A stretch of 64,000 nucleotides of DNA from Chlamydoabsidia padenii (GCA_025330725.1 JAIWND010000020.1:310001-374000); one strand, 5' to 3'; positions 36,235-49,256 are shown, numbered from the stretch's first letter. A program made the numbers and translations. Notes: generated from the letters alone by a model not told the origin.

Positions 36235-38398
36235 CTATTTTAAGGGAGAGTCAGGTCGAGGGATGAATCGAACTTGGAAGGGCGCGGGTCTAAGTACAGC
36301 GCCAGCATTAATAGCCGCATCCAAATCCACAGGTGTTTCTTTTCCATTCTTGTCAAGAGGTGGTGCAATCATAGCGTTGGCAAATAGTGTTGAGGAAATA
36401 AGGAACATTTCCACTTCAGCCTATATGATATATGAAGTTAGTATGAATATAATGGATTGGATTAACAGAAATTGTTCGTCTTACCAGATGAATACCTGGA
36501 CAAATCCGTCTATTCCCCTCCCCCACACAAATAAAAGTTAAGGTTACTACAATCTTAACTTTTTTTCTTCTTCTTGTTTTACCTTCCCCAGCCAAATATG
36601 TACATGTCACGTTGATTGATGTTACCATTGGCAGATGATGACATTGTTCGAGTGTTATCCAAGAATCGGTCGGGGTTGAATGTTTCAGGATCAGGGTAAA
36701 TGTCAGGGTTCATATGCATACCAATCATATTAGGAAGCAACACAGTTCCCTTGGGAATCAAGTAATCCCTAACAACGACTATTTAAACAAAGAGAGTAAG
36801 TGATACTGAGTCTTGATCATTTGTGTTTCTTACTATCTTCCGTTGATCTGTGAGGAAGACCAAAGGCACCGGTAGATCGGTATCGTATACCTATATCAGA
36901 GAGTAAAATAAAATGATAAAGTTTAATTTCTGTGCAATGCTTTTTTATTTTATTTTCACTTACATTCTTTTTGCACCGAGATCAAAAGAGGCAATTGATC
37001 ACGTTCTTCAAATGTAGGAAGACGGCCATGAGCTTGTACAAAACCATCGATTTCAGCTTGAAGTCTTTTTTGGACTTGAGGATGGTGGGAGAGAATGGCA
37101 AACATCCAAGAGAGAGTGACTGAGAGGGTATCCGAGCCACCACCAACAAGATCAGCTAATCAAAATATATAAGGTAGGTAAGTATACGAGACGGAAACGA
37201 TATTTTCTACTCTTTACTTACCCATAATCACAATAATATCCGTGTCATCAAGTCCATATTCTTCCTTGAGCGCCACCATGGTTTTGATTAGACAATCAGT
37301 ATCACTTTCCAAGGCTTCTTTAATAAGTCGCTTGAAGAGAGGGTCACGGTAGTTGTTAATCAAGTCATCAAATAGATGTTTTTTCCCGATAAGAAAGTCC
37401 AGGTACTTCACTACCGGTAAATATTGAGATAGATCGCCTTCTGCTTCACCATACTTCATACTTTTTTCGACATAGTCCATGACTTCCTATAAGAGAGAGA
37501 GATAGTTAGTGAAGGATACCTGTGGCGGATTAACCTTACCTTGAACAAAGGATCGTCAATACCAGTGACACGTTTTCCCAAGCAAGTTGTCATGATCACA
37601 TTTAGAGAGGTGGATTGCAAATAGGAGGCCGGATCGATTTGACCTTCACGAGTGGTATCAGTGATGAATGAGTTGATGAGATAATTGGCTTCCTTCACTA
37701 TTAGACCCGTCAAATCTTTCACACGTTGAGGAGCCAGGACCTTAAAAGCGACCATGCGTGCTTGTCTCCATTGTTTGGTGATATTTGCGCAAGCGATTCC
37801 CCTAAAAGAATACAATTAGTCAAGTAATCGATTCCCCCAAACTTTTTTTAATAGTACTTGCCTTCCATTGTGACTGTAATAATCAAAGTAGGTGTGAATG
37901 GGTCTATCAGAGGTTACTGCACCATTAGTGACAAAGATTTCGTGGGCAATATAGGGATCAGCAATAACGACCCAGTTCTGGTTCCCCATCTTGAGTCGAA
38001 GAAGAGGTCCTAAAAATAGAAAAGGGGGGTTGTTAATCACGGAGGTCTTGTTTTCTATATCATGTTCTTTACCAAGTTCTTTGTTCCATTGAGTTAATGT
38101 TGTTCCTGGTAATTCGCCAAGAGAGAGAAGATGACCTAAAGGAAAAGAAGAAGAGAAGGAAGAAAAATCAAGACCCATATCTTTTAAATCCCGGCAATCA
38201 CAATCCTTCTTTTTCCTTACCAACATAAGGAAGTTTAGAACCAGGCATAGGAATCTCTTTGTAGGCACCTTTAGTATCATAATCAGTCTTTTTCTTTGAA
38301 GTTAAATAGTATACACTGATCCCAGCTGTCAGCGCAGCGGCAGTTGCCATGACGACTTGATGTTGGCTATTGATGCTTGTTTTGGTGAAATCGAACAT
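36235..38398 (-). CDS. Cytochrome P450, copy B
   Basis: Same exon plan as copy A. Anchor exon identical to A; GGGSDTLSV in the I-helix; the haem-loop exon reads FGWGR|RICPGIHL. Differences from A cluster in the middle exons (for example KDLTGLIVKEANYLINSF against NELSNVLVKEANHLVNLL, and the segment EVMDYVEKSMKYGEAEGDL), while exons 1 and 8 are unchanged. No frame break seen. The C-terminus ends in the same Pro-Leu-Lys as A, followed by a stop at 36235. Confidence 0.93.
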
Positions 38399-39128
38399 GA
38401 TGAAAAAAGGTATAGATGAAAAACAAGATGACAAAAAAAAAACTACAGAGTTTTATACTGTGTTTGACTTGTGATACCTTTTGTGTAAACTTTTTCCCAT
38501 TCTCTTTGTGAGCATATGAGAAGGCTTGATTTCCCTCGAGTCTTCCTTGTCATACCTGATGGGATTTTCACACCCCGGCAGTGTAAGTACCCCGTTTCCT
38601 GAAAAAGACAACTTTTTGGTAACATGGCTCTGGATAAATTTTAGAAAGAAGCGCTTTTTCGATCTCCCTTAAAGTTTGCTTCAATGAAGACTTGTCCCTT
38701 ACTATATCTTATTACTATTCACAATATCAACCAATTATATTGATGGAGCTTTTTTACGACCAAGAAAAGGGAACCCACAGATGAAGTTTGTATGCATGAA
38801 TTATGTCGGCGTTTCAATATGTCTGTCTTTTTGGTAGCCGACAGCTTGATGATAGCATATAGAGCCACATCGTCTATATGCATAAATGATCAATCAGCGC
38901 TGGTTTCATAAATCACAGCATATCCACCCATAAACAACACAACACTCTCCAAAATGATTGCATAAAGCGAGGCATTCCTGCCCCAGTAGTATTTTATGAT
39001 GATAATAACAAAGTAAATAATATATATGTGTGATGGCAAAGAATGTGAGAGAATGATATGTCTATACAAGCAAAGAGTGATACAATAAAAATAAGGGAAT
39101 GATTATGTTATAGGAGATGAATACTATT
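38399..39128. other. Duplicated P450 upstream region, unit B
   Basis: The first ~600 bp repeat the upstream region of copy A with indels. The rest is the 3' flank of NOP16. No coding sequence. Confidence 0.7.
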
Positions 39129-39976
39129 CTAATTGTTTTTTGCCGCCATTGTCTTTTCATAGTTCTTGAATCGTTTCTTGATTTGAGCCACGGTCAATTG
39201 ATTCGTATTGAGCTTTTGATCCCAAAACATAGCTTGATAATCATCACCATGTTTTTCCGTCAATTGTTCCAACCATTTTTGTTCAGAAGAGGCGACATGA
39301 CGATCGCCTTTGCGTACCACATTTGCCTGTGCTTCCAATCCCCGTACAAAATCTGTTTTAGCTTCAACAGGGACAATAGGTGCATCCAAAATATCATTAT
39401 GTGACTATGGCAAAAATAAAAAAAAAGAGGTCAGTATTTATATATACGAGATTTCCCCCTGTTTTTTTTTACTTACAGGTCGTTCACCAGTAATGATTTG
39501 GATAATGTTGCCTTCATCATCACGTTGAATCAAACCTTCGTCCGGTCGCAATGTCTTTTTGAGTTGCTCAATATCAGCTTCTGTCAATTCCTTGAGATCA
39601 GTTGGTGTCATGTCTTCGTCTTGTTCGATAGGTTCCGTTTTCTTTTCAGGATAAAACACTTCTACACCACCTGCTGATTTGCCATTGAGATTGGTCAGCA
39701 GACCAAGTCGCCGGTAACTGCCAAGGTAAAAGAAAGATATTAGTATCTATACAAACCCCAAAACCACCTGCTTACTTTTGAATAAGAGTTTCCTTCTTGT
39801 TCCAATTGGCCTTGACGTATTCGTTACCCTAATAAAACCCCAAGATCAGTTAGTCACAATTAGATTACAATAGATGATTTACTCACCTTGAAGGTTATCT
39901 TTCTTCTTTTGTCTGCTGTTCGTCTAGTGTTCTTCTTTCCGGACTTTTGTGTTCTTCTTTGTCTAGGTGTGACCAT
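39129..39976 (-). CDS. NOP16: Ribosome biogenesis protein Nop16
   Basis: Nucleolar 60S assembly factor. The start at 39976 gives a basic MVTPRQRRTQKSGKKNTRR. Exons continue with NEYVKANWNKKETLIQKYRRLGL, the family's typical Asn-Trp-Asp/Asn-Lys segment. The middle is acidic (EDMTPTDLKELTEADIEQL), and the C-terminal block reads SSEQKWLEQLTEKHGDDYQA-MFWDQKLNTNQLTVAQIKKRF. Four exons with standard borders and about 218 residues, close to yeast Nop16 (231). It lies between P450 copy B and the ATP synthase gene, all on the minus strand. Confidence 0.9.
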
Positions 39977-40244
39977 TGTTGTAAGGAGTGATAAGGAACG
40001 GAAAGAAAGAGTGGAATAACTTTTTTTTTTTTTTTTCATAGTGTATCAACATTCAATATTTTTAATTCCCGCCATGTGGCTTACAGGAAGCCAAAAATAA
40101 ATCAACGTTTTTTGCATGAATAAAGCATTCGACATCATTTTATTATAAAAACACAAATACAACAGTATAAACTATAAGTAAAAAATAAAAAAGAATGGAG
40201 ATAGGACATATATAAAAGACAAGTGAGGGGGATGATAAACAAAT

Positions 40245-42146
40245 CTAAGCAATGAAGGACTTGGTGTGGGTGTCGCAAATGTCACGGAGCTTGCCTTCCA
40301 AATCCTTGGAGAGCACACCTTGAGAGCGGATTTCTTCGAGGACGTCCTTGTGTTCAGCAGAGATGTAAGAGATAAAGTCCTTTTCCCAGTCAACCACCTT
40401 TTGGACAGGGATTTTGTCGAGGAAACCATTGACACCAGCAAAAACAATAGGCACTTGGACTTGGATGGACAAGGGAGAGTATTGAGGTTGCTTCAACAAT
40501 TCAGTCAAACGGGCACCACGGTTCAACAAGAATTGAGTGGAGGCATCCAAATCAGAACCGAATTGAGCAAAGGCAGCGACTTCACGGTATTGGGCCAAGA
40601 AGAGCTTGAGAGAACCAGCGACTTGTTTCATGGCCTTGGTTTGAGCAGCAGATCCGACACGAGACACAGAGAGACCAACATTGATGGAAGGACGAATACC
40701 CTTGAAGAAGAGTTCGGCTTCCAAGAAGATTTGACCATCAGTGATAGAGATAACGTTGGTGGGAATATAAGCAGACACATCACTACAAGTAGATTAGATT
40801 AGGAAGGAAAAAAAAAAGAGAGAGGATCAGTTCATTGTTATTGTTATCGATTTAGTTGATAATAATAACTTACCCGCCTTGAGTTTCAATGATGGGCAAA
40901 GCAGTCATGGAACCATAACCGAAGTCCTTGTTCATTTTGGCAGCACGTTCCAACAAACGAGAGTGAAGGTAGAAGACATCACCAGGGTAAGCTTCACGAC
41001 CAGGAGGACGACGGAGCAAAAGAGACATTTGACGGTAAGCAACAGCTTGCTTGGACAAATCGTCATAGATAATCAAAGAGTGACGACCATTGTCACGGAA
41101 CCATTCACCAAAGGCAGCACCAGAGAAAGGAGCAAGGTATTGGAGAGGAGCAGCTTCAGAGGCAGTAGCAGCAACGACAATGGTGTACTTCATAGCATCG
41201 TTTTCTTCCAAAGTACGGACCAATTGAGCGACAGTGGAACGCTTTTGACCAACAGCAACATAGATACAGTATAACTTCTTGGCTTCATCAGATCCATTAT
41301 TCCAGTTCTTTTGGTTGAGAATAGTGTCGAGAGCCACAGCGGTCTTACCAGTTTGACGATCACCAATGATCAATTCACGCTGGCCACGACCAATGGGCAC
41401 CATAGAATCGACAGACTTGATACCAGTTTGCATAGGTTCGTTGACAGAGTGACGGGGCAAGATACCGGGGGCCTTGACTTGGACACGAGAGCGACCAGTG
41501 GTTTCTAAGGGACCTTTACCATCGATGGGGTTACCGAGAGCATCGACCACACGGCCCAAGATACCAGGACCAACAGGGACATCGACAATGGCACCAGTAC
41601 GCTTGACAGTATCACCTTCCTTGATCAAACGATCGTTACCGAACACCACAATACCGACGTTATCAGCTTCCAAGTTAAGAGCCATACCCTATACACCCCA
41701 AAAAAGAAAAAGTTAGTCGTTCATTGCCCCATATTTGATTACATACAATTATCCTCTTTTTCTTTCTTGCTTGCTTACCTTGAGACCGCTGGAGAATTCA
41801 ACCATTTCTTCGGCTTGGACATTCTTCAAACCATAGACACGAGCAATACCATCACCAATGGACAAGACACGACCAGTCTCTTGAAGATTGGCTTCAGAAG
41901 ATGAGCCCAAAATACGTTCTTCGAGGATGGATGAGACTTCGGAGGTGGATGGTTTAGCAGTGGCGTAGGTACGGAAGATGTTGGCAGCAGCGCTGACAGT
42001 AGGACGGAACTATGTGGTGTATCATGAATAAATAAAATAAAAGATGAGTGGCAGGGTTGTGAAGGTTGTTATTTTATACATACAGCAGTGGTGCGGGTGA
42101 AGGCAGTCAAAGTAGGACGAGCGAGACGAGTAGCGTTTCTTAACAT
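40245..42146 (-). CDS. ATP1: Mitochondrial ATP synthase F1 subunit alpha
   Basis: Catalytic-core subunit of F1 in the mitochondrial matrix. The start at 42146 gives a basic, Arg/Thr-rich presequence ([20 protein letters not shown]), split by an intron. The N-terminal barrel contains [20 protein letters not shown]. The P-loop is GDRQTGKTA (about 41360), followed by the [18 protein letters not shown] strand. Further motifs are [46 protein letters not shown], and [18 protein letters not shown] with the ATP synthase signature. The C-terminus is [14 protein letters not shown]. About 545 residues in four exons. Codon use is strongly biased towards C/T-ending preferred codons, as expected of a highly expressed gene. 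Confidence 0.97.
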
Positions 42147-43040
42147 GACAATGTGGGAGAGAGAGGGGTGCAAGGGAAGAAAAAGATAGAGAAAATGTTT
42201 TTTTTTTTTGCTTTGGAGAAAAGCGGGATTTGAAAAATACAATCCAACCAGTGGACCGAGGAAGAAGAAAAAGTGACTTGAGCACCCCTGGCATGGCGGT
42301 ATTTGAATCCGTGGCTCAGGGCAGTAATGTCCTGATTCCTGCAGATGATGAGTACATACTAGTCTGGCCAACCAAAATCAAAAAGGACCATGACAAACTT
42401 CTCGCCAATGACATTTGCGTTATTACCTTAAACGCATATAGCGTTTTTAAATAAGTAGCTACTGATCAAAAAACAGTGTTGAGTTCATATGATCCAATTT
42501 TGTTGATCGTGGTGCTTGGAGAGGAAATGACGTTCGATTGTTGATGTTCCTCTACCATAACATGCAAAAAAGGACTTACTCTTGTTCATTCAGTGTGGAT
42601 GGAAAAGTTTGACAGGTGGGGTTATCATTTTCAAATAGCGCCCTGGCTCTTTTTTTTTTTTAAAAAAAAACATCATTTCCTCTTTTATGGGCACCATCAA
42701 AATAAAGGGTGAAGATGATTGACTCAACCATGATTGCTTAGTAAAGACCACCTATTGATGACTGATGCTTATTCATGCCAGGTGGCGTTAGAAACCTCCT
42801 GTGGACCCATTAGAAAGTATCGTTTAAAACGCCGATTGAAATGGTTGGTAAACTACTGTACTCACTATCTTCCCCACGCTGAAATGTTTTTTGTGGATTT
42901 TTCTTTTTTTTTCCTTATATCTCCCCCTTCCCCCATTTTATTTTAGTTGTCCACTTTTTTTATATTTATCTCTCACTACTATTTATAATCCATCAAGGAG
43001 TATTTAGAGGACCTATACATTCTATAGTTAATCCTCGATT

Positions 43041-43081
<41 letters not shown>

Positions 43082-43134
43082 GTTTTGGTCTTATCTATTT
43101 TACTTCACATTTACTTAAATATTGAACTTTACAC
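42147..43134. other. Divergent promoter region ATP1 / WNK kinase
   Basis: No supported gene. Minus strand 42285-42390 has A- and B-box-like words (TTGGCCAGACTAG, GGATTCAAATACC), possibly a tRNA relic or SINE. A T run of about 38 bp (43043-43080) lies 55 bp before the kinase start. A T/A hairpin lies at 42651-42670. Confidence 0.45.
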
Positions 43135-45344
43135 ATGTCCCAACCAAACGATATTAACGATCGATCCGAATGTTTGGATTCTGAAAAGGTCATTGAAGTC
43201 TCTCCCAACGAACGGTATGTTCGACTCAACACTCTACTTGGAAAAGGTGCATACAAGGTTGTCTACAAGGCCATCGATCGTGAAGGTAAGTGCAACAAAC
43301 CAATACTACGATGAACCTCATCTTGTGTCCTTTTATAAAATGATGAATAGAGGGATATGAAGTAGCATGGAACTCTATGATGGTAAATGTAAAAGACAAT
43401 AGGAAGGGGGGAGGAATGATTTTTATGACTGATCCATCTTTTATATATAATCTTGTAGGGTCATCATTCACCTGAAAACGTCGACATGGAACGTGAAATA
43501 GAAATATTAAAATCTGTCCGTCATCCTAATGTGATTGCCTTTCATGATGCCTGGTATACCAAGAATGGGTTTGTGTTTATCACTGAATTCATGACTTCGG
43601 GAACATTGCGTGAATGGCTTCGACTGTCTCCTCTTCCCAACGTAAAGATTGTCAAGCGCTGGTCACGACAAATCCTTAAAGGGTTGGCTTATCTCCATAA
43701 CTATACACCTCCCATCATTCACCGTGACATCAAATGCGACAATATCTTTATCAATGGTGCTCATGGTGAAGTCAAAATCGGCGATATGGGCACAGCGGAA
43801 ATGAAAATGGGCAAGAAGTATACTTTAATTGGCACTCCGGAATTCATGGCACCCGAAATGTATGAAGAATTGGGTTACAGCGAAAAGGTGGATATCTATG
43901 CTTTTGGGATGTGTCTTTTGGAAATGGTCACTGGTGAATACCCTTATGGTGAATGTCGAAATGCTGCTCAAATCTATCGAAAGGTGTCTTCGGTAAAATG
44001 TTACTTTGCCCCTTCCTACAAATGATCTGATTACTAATGTTGCCCTTTTTCTTTTTTAATGATATAGGGTGTCAAACCTGCATGTCTTGAACAGATCCAA
44101 AATGATGAAATCCTGAAAGTGATTGAAAATTGCATTGGACCAGAAGATGAAAGGTAAGATAATATAATATAGATCATCCACACAAAACTCCAACTCTTTT
44201 ATATATCTTGTAGGATGTCTGCGCAAGGGATTTTGGAACACACCTTCCTTGCTGTAGAACCAGATGTTGTCCTCTTAACTACTGATCCATCTCGTGTGCA
44301 TTTGACTTTACAAGTGGTCTTTAAAGGAATGGATAAACTCTCGGTGAAATTCGACTTTAACGTGGAAGCTGATACAGCTGAGCAAGTTGTCAGTGAAATG
44401 GTAAGGAAAATGATATGGGGAAACAGGATGAAAACTCACCATTCTTTTTTTCATTTGTCTTTGATAGATTGAAGAACAAGTGTTACCTGAACGATACCAA
44501 TACCATATCACCAAAGAGATCAATCGTATTCTACGGGACATGGAATCTGAACAAGATGAACAAACTCGACAATCGGTGTGGCGGCGTGAAAATGATATCC
44601 GATCAGAATTGGAACGTGCTCGACAAGAACTGGACATGGCAACAAACCGAATGGTAAACATTGAACATCGATGTGACGACTATGAATCAAGGGCGCGGGC
44701 AGCGGAAGTAAAGTGTCAAGAAGCTATGCGGGCCTTGCGGGATTTGGAAGATGTGGACACTCGAATGGATGAAACGACTACTGATACCAAGCCGCCACCC
44801 TCTACCTCTTCATCATCAACAACATCATCAGAGACAACGGCAGCAACATCAATAACATCAGCACCTCGATCATTAAAACATCTCAAGATTGACACCTCGA
44901 AACACGACGGCTATGACGATTTACCTGTACCTGATGGAAAGTCAGATGAAAACAACTTAGCCATGCGGGAGGCATTATTCTCTCATATACTGGAAGGTAA
45001 CCAAAAAAATGTGATGGTACTTGTTTTACTCACTTGTGATTCTCTTTTCAGAATACTCAAATGATACCACTATTGATGTGTTTGTACGGGATTGTGCCAT
45101 TGCTACTCATCGAAATGCCGAAAAAGCTCATCAATGGATCAACAAGTTACAGAATCAAGATATCATGACTGTAGGTGACCTCCGTGATTTACATGACGAA
45201 GATTGGACTGGGATCGGATTGACGGTATTTGCTTTACGGGCTCTCAAAAACATGCTCAAGGGAAAGAAATCAACATCCTCTAATGCTACTCCTGCTGATA
45301 CTTCCTATTCTCCTCCAGACTCGGCAAACCCTTCTCCTATCTAG
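43135..45344 (+). CDS. WNK-type protein kinase with OSR/PF2-like and SAM-like domains
   Basis: Ser/Thr kinase of the With-No-Lysine family, which in animals and plants controls ion and osmotic balance. Start [14 protein letters not shown]. Subdomain I reads [11 protein letters not shown], where Lys41 sits in the glycine loop as in WNKs. Beta-3 reads EVAWNSM with Asn instead of the usual Lys. The catalytic loop is [13 protein letters not shown] replaces [14 protein letters not shown] is the activation segment end. After the kinase, [32 protein letters not shown] matches the OSR1-C/PF2-like domain of WNKs. Then come a Glu/Arg-rich coiled coil ([20 protein letters not shown]), a Thr/Ser linker and a C-terminal SAM-like helical domain ([20 protein letters not shown]...[20 protein letters not shown]). 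About seven exons. The 3' quarter is duplicated in inverted orientation at 49966-50752. Confidence 0.9.
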
Positions 45345-45860
45345 ATAAATAACGCAAGATTGTGCTGGTCCTCTATCTTGGTTTGTTATATACTTTATAT
45401 CACTTTTTTTTTAACATCCCTGTAACTGAATATAGATTCTTTACTTTTATTATTTATTACTATTTATTATTGATGGGTTGTCTTCCTATCATGCTCTACA
45501 ATAAATTCGTTCCCTTAACTTTGTTAATAAACTATCTTATGTATGTATATAGAAATGCTGCCATATATCCTCTTTGTTTACATGTTAGGAAGAAGGGAAG
45601 TGATACTTTGATTGAGAGTTTACATAGTAGAATCACTGTCGCTGGATAGGTTGAATCCAAATGTCTTGACTCTTCGTCAAAAAATAAAAGCTCCTGTTCA
45701 CACCATATTGATTCGACTTCCCCATGTCGTGATTTTAAATCTATTTCACTTCCCGCACAATGCTATATTTTTTCAAATCCAGTCCAAGCTCCCGTTGTTG
45801 ACATGCGCATCCTTTTTCCTACAAATCACCTAACCTAACCAAAAGGAAACGGCAGTTGTG
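45345..45860. other. Spacer, kinase 3' region to Q-rich gene
   Basis: 45345-45672 is repeated, inverted, at 49966-50268 with few differences; the similarity stops after GTTGAATCCAAATG. 45820-45860 is repeated, inverted, at about 58840-58885. No gene. Confidence 0.7.
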
Positions 45861-46607
45861 ATGCGCTACTTGTTGAATCATTGGTCTGGTGGTAATCACT
45901 GCCGCCTTCAAGCCTTGGTGAAAAATTTAAAACAAAATAACTTCAAAGCGTTACGACAGAAGCTCCATGCGACACCAGAAGAAAAAAGATGGGGCGATTT
46001 GGACACGGCTGACAAATTCCAAGAAGAAGCGGTGGCCAAAGGGACACCACTAAACTGTTGCGAAATAAATGGTTTTGCTTGGAACAACTCAGACGACAAT
46101 GGCAGAATGTACACGACTACCAGAAACATGGCAAGACAAAAAGCAGTACACAAAAGGTAAGAACAGCTATCAACTTGAACTCGCCGATTTTATTATTAGC
46201 GGCCCGTTCCTGGAACAAGGTACAGTTATAAAAAAAAAGAAAGGAGAGACATCATGACATTTGGAATGATATTATTTTGTTTTACTTTTATTATAGCACA
46301 ATTCCAACAACAACTTTTCCAACAAGTACAATGTCAACAACAGCAATACCAACTGGAGAAAATGATAGGTACGTACTTTTTTTTATTTGGAATTTATAAA
46401 ATGATACTTACTCACACTTTATCACTTTCACAGGCCTTCAATATCAACAACAGTACCAACGGGGTCAAGCGATAGGTACGTATTTTTTTTTGGAGGGTAT
46501 CTAAACAAACAAGCCATACTTACTCACACTTCTTTATCCTTTATACAGCACCTAATCATCACCGACCAACACTGACCCTGCGGAAAGATAGCTCCAGAAG
46601 CAACTAA
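45861..46607 (+). CDS. Q-rich protein built from micro-exons, unknown, copy 1
   Basis: Five exons (45861-46156, 46200-46219, 46297-46368, 46434-46475, 46549-46607) join without a break to 162 residues. Start MRYLLNHWSGGNHCRLQALV. The N-terminal ~98 residues are compact and basic (KNLKQNNFKALRQKLHATPEEKRWGDLDT, NCCEINGFAWNNSDDNGRM). The C-terminal part comes from small exons that mostly begin and end in the same phase (phase 1). Two of them encode related Gln-rich units (QFQQQLFQQVQCQQQQYQ, GLQYQQQYQRGQ). I do not recognise the family. A second, inverted copy at 58091-58839 keeps every splice site and the frame, which supports a real gene. It diverges in position but not orientation from P450 copy C, 0.55 kb downstream. 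Confidence 0.7.
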
Positions 46608-47154
46608 ATACATAGCATCGTGCTAATTAAAATAATTTATCCCTTCTTAGATATCTTAGCCGAACTTCATTTCAGTTCGTTTACGAAGGTGCAAAACGAC
46701 GCCGTTGTAATGATCCCAAGTCCCAGTCGTTATTTACTGGTGGCATTTACTATGTAATGTAGATATTTAGCAATATAATAGCAATAGTATATAGGATATA
46801 ATGCAGTGTTAACGGTCCATGATGACCAACCAATAAATTATATTATATCATATCACTTGTTTTTATGTATTTCTGGTTGCATGATGTTTTAAAACGGTGA
46901 TTATACCGAAAAAGACGTTATACAAGATCTCTCTGAAACTCCCGATATCATTCCCCGTAGTGGAGAGAAACAAAAAGTGGGGTAGGTCACGAGTATTCAT
47001 ATAATGAAAGCAAAAGTATCAAAACAAATAAGAAGAGTTTTATGCATTGAGTAATATTAAAAAGCATACTATAAAATGACAAAAGCTCAACGAGAATCGA
47101 AAAACATTGAGACTATAAAAAACACCTGTCTCTTCTCTTTCTTCTTTTTACATC
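46608..47154. other. Duplicated promoter region of P450 copy C
   Basis: Repeated, inverted, at 57545-58090. A block near 46970-47050 (GGGGTAGGTCACGAGTATTC...TAAGAAGAGTTTTATGC) also recurs upstream of P450 copy D (52080-52150), so it is shared by three family members and may hold common regulatory sites. Confidence 0.7.
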
Positions 47155-49216
47155 ATGCTCGATCTCTCCAAGACAAATATCAATGGTCAACATCAAGTGA
47201 TTTTAGCATCTGCTGCTGCATTGGCAACTGGAATCATTATATACTATGCAGCTTCAAAGAAACAACAGAAAGAGTATGGTATAGAAGGTGCATACAAGCC
47301 GATTCCCATGCCAGGTTCACGACTTCCTTATGTTGGTAAGAATCAGGGGTATTGATTGGCTGGATTTTTATGCAGGCGGGGATTAAATATAAAGGCACTC
47401 ATTTTTTTCATTTCTCCCCTCTCTCTTCTCCTTTAGGTCACCTTCTCTCTCTTGGTAAATCACCAGCAGTAACATTAACTAAATGGAACCAGGAACTTGG
47501 TAAAACACATAATATAATCAACAATACGGAAACAAACAGTTTATGCTTCGCTCATTGTTAATCACTTTCCCCCCTCTTTTCAAATATAGGGCCACTCATT
47601 CAACTCAAAATGGGAAACCAAAACTGGGTGGTCATCTCTGATCCCTATATTGCTCAAGACAGCTTCATGACTAATGGTGCGGTGACTTCCGATAGACCTG
47701 TTCACACCTTTTTTGATTATCGCAGCCACTTTGGAAGGTAAGTAGTCAATATCAATATATCTTAGTGTGGAACTAATACAACCATTCAATAGGGGTATCG
47801 CTGGCGCCAACGCCAACAAGAAATGGAAACAAGCCCGTATTGTCTCTTTGAAAATTTTGGCTCCACAACGAGTTAGGGAGCTTAATGGTCTTGTGGTAAA
47901 GGAGGCCGACAATCTGGTCAATCAACTCATCACTATCACTGCTCGCGATGGTCACATCAATCCTATCTCTTACTTGCAATCTTCTGCATTAAATGTGGTC
48001 CTGACAACAAACTTTGGTAAACGTGTCTCCTCCATTGAAGATCCTCTATTCAAGGTAAAAAGTGATTTTGGATCACAAACACACACTTGGACTCACCCTT
48101 ATATATATAAATACATAGGAAATCATGCACTGTGTAGATCTAGGTATGAAGTATGGTGAAGCAGAAGGCGATCTATCTCAATTCTTACCGGCAATGAAGT
48201 ACCTGGACTTCCTCATTGGGAAAAAACACCTATTTGACGACCTGATCACCAACCACCGCGATCCTCTCTACAAGCGACTCATTAAAGAAGCCTTGGAAAG
48301 TGATGCCGACTGCTTGGTCAAAAACGTTGTGGCACTTCAAGAAGAGTATGAACTGGATGAAAAAGATATTATTGTAATTATGGGTAAGTAGAAAATGATG
48401 TTTGCGTCTCATATATTCACCTACCTTTTTTTTTTTTGTGTGTGTGTGTGTGTGTGTTGATTAGCTGATCTTATCTCTGGTGGCTCAGATACTGTCTCCG
48501 TCTCTCTCGCTTGGATGTTTGCCATTCTCTCTCATCATCCTCAAATCCAACAAAAGATTCAGGCTGAAATCGATGGTTTTGTACAAGTCCATGGTCGTCT
48601 CCCTGCCTTTGAAGAACGTGATCATTTGCCCTATTTGATCTCGGTACAAAAAGAATGCAAGTCAACTTGAAATAATTTACTCATTATCATTGTACTCATC
48701 ATCAATCCTTTTTAAACTCTATTTACATAGGTATCCGATTCCGATCTGCCGCCCCTTTGGGTCTTCTTCATGTATCAACTGAAGACAGTAAGTAAGATGA
48801 ATATTTGTTAAACGCAATCTCACTCCCTCTCTTTCTTTTTTTGATAGTTGTTGTTCGTGATTATTTGATTCCCAAAGGATCCGTATTAGTTGGCAACACG
48901 ATCGGTATGCACATGAACCCTGACGTTTATACTGATCCTGAAACATTTAACCCTGATCGATTCATGGACAACACTCAAACAATGTCATCTTCCGCAAATG
49001 GTACCATCAATCAACGCGACATGTATCTTTTTGGCTGGGGAAGGTAAAACAAACAATGGATTATGCGGAACTACATTAAATATGCACTATGTATTAACCC
49101 TTGACTCTTTCTTTTAACGTGTGTGTTGACAATATAGACGCATCTGTCCTGGGATTCATTTGGTAAAGGAAACTTTTTGCTAATCCAAATTATGTATTAA
49201 CTCGATCCCTCTCTCT

Positions 49217-49256
<40 letters not shown>

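Noticed and set aside
40266..41716. Long plus-strand frames opposite ATP1
   Set aside because: Mirror frames caused by the strong codon bias of ATP1; no start context or homology.
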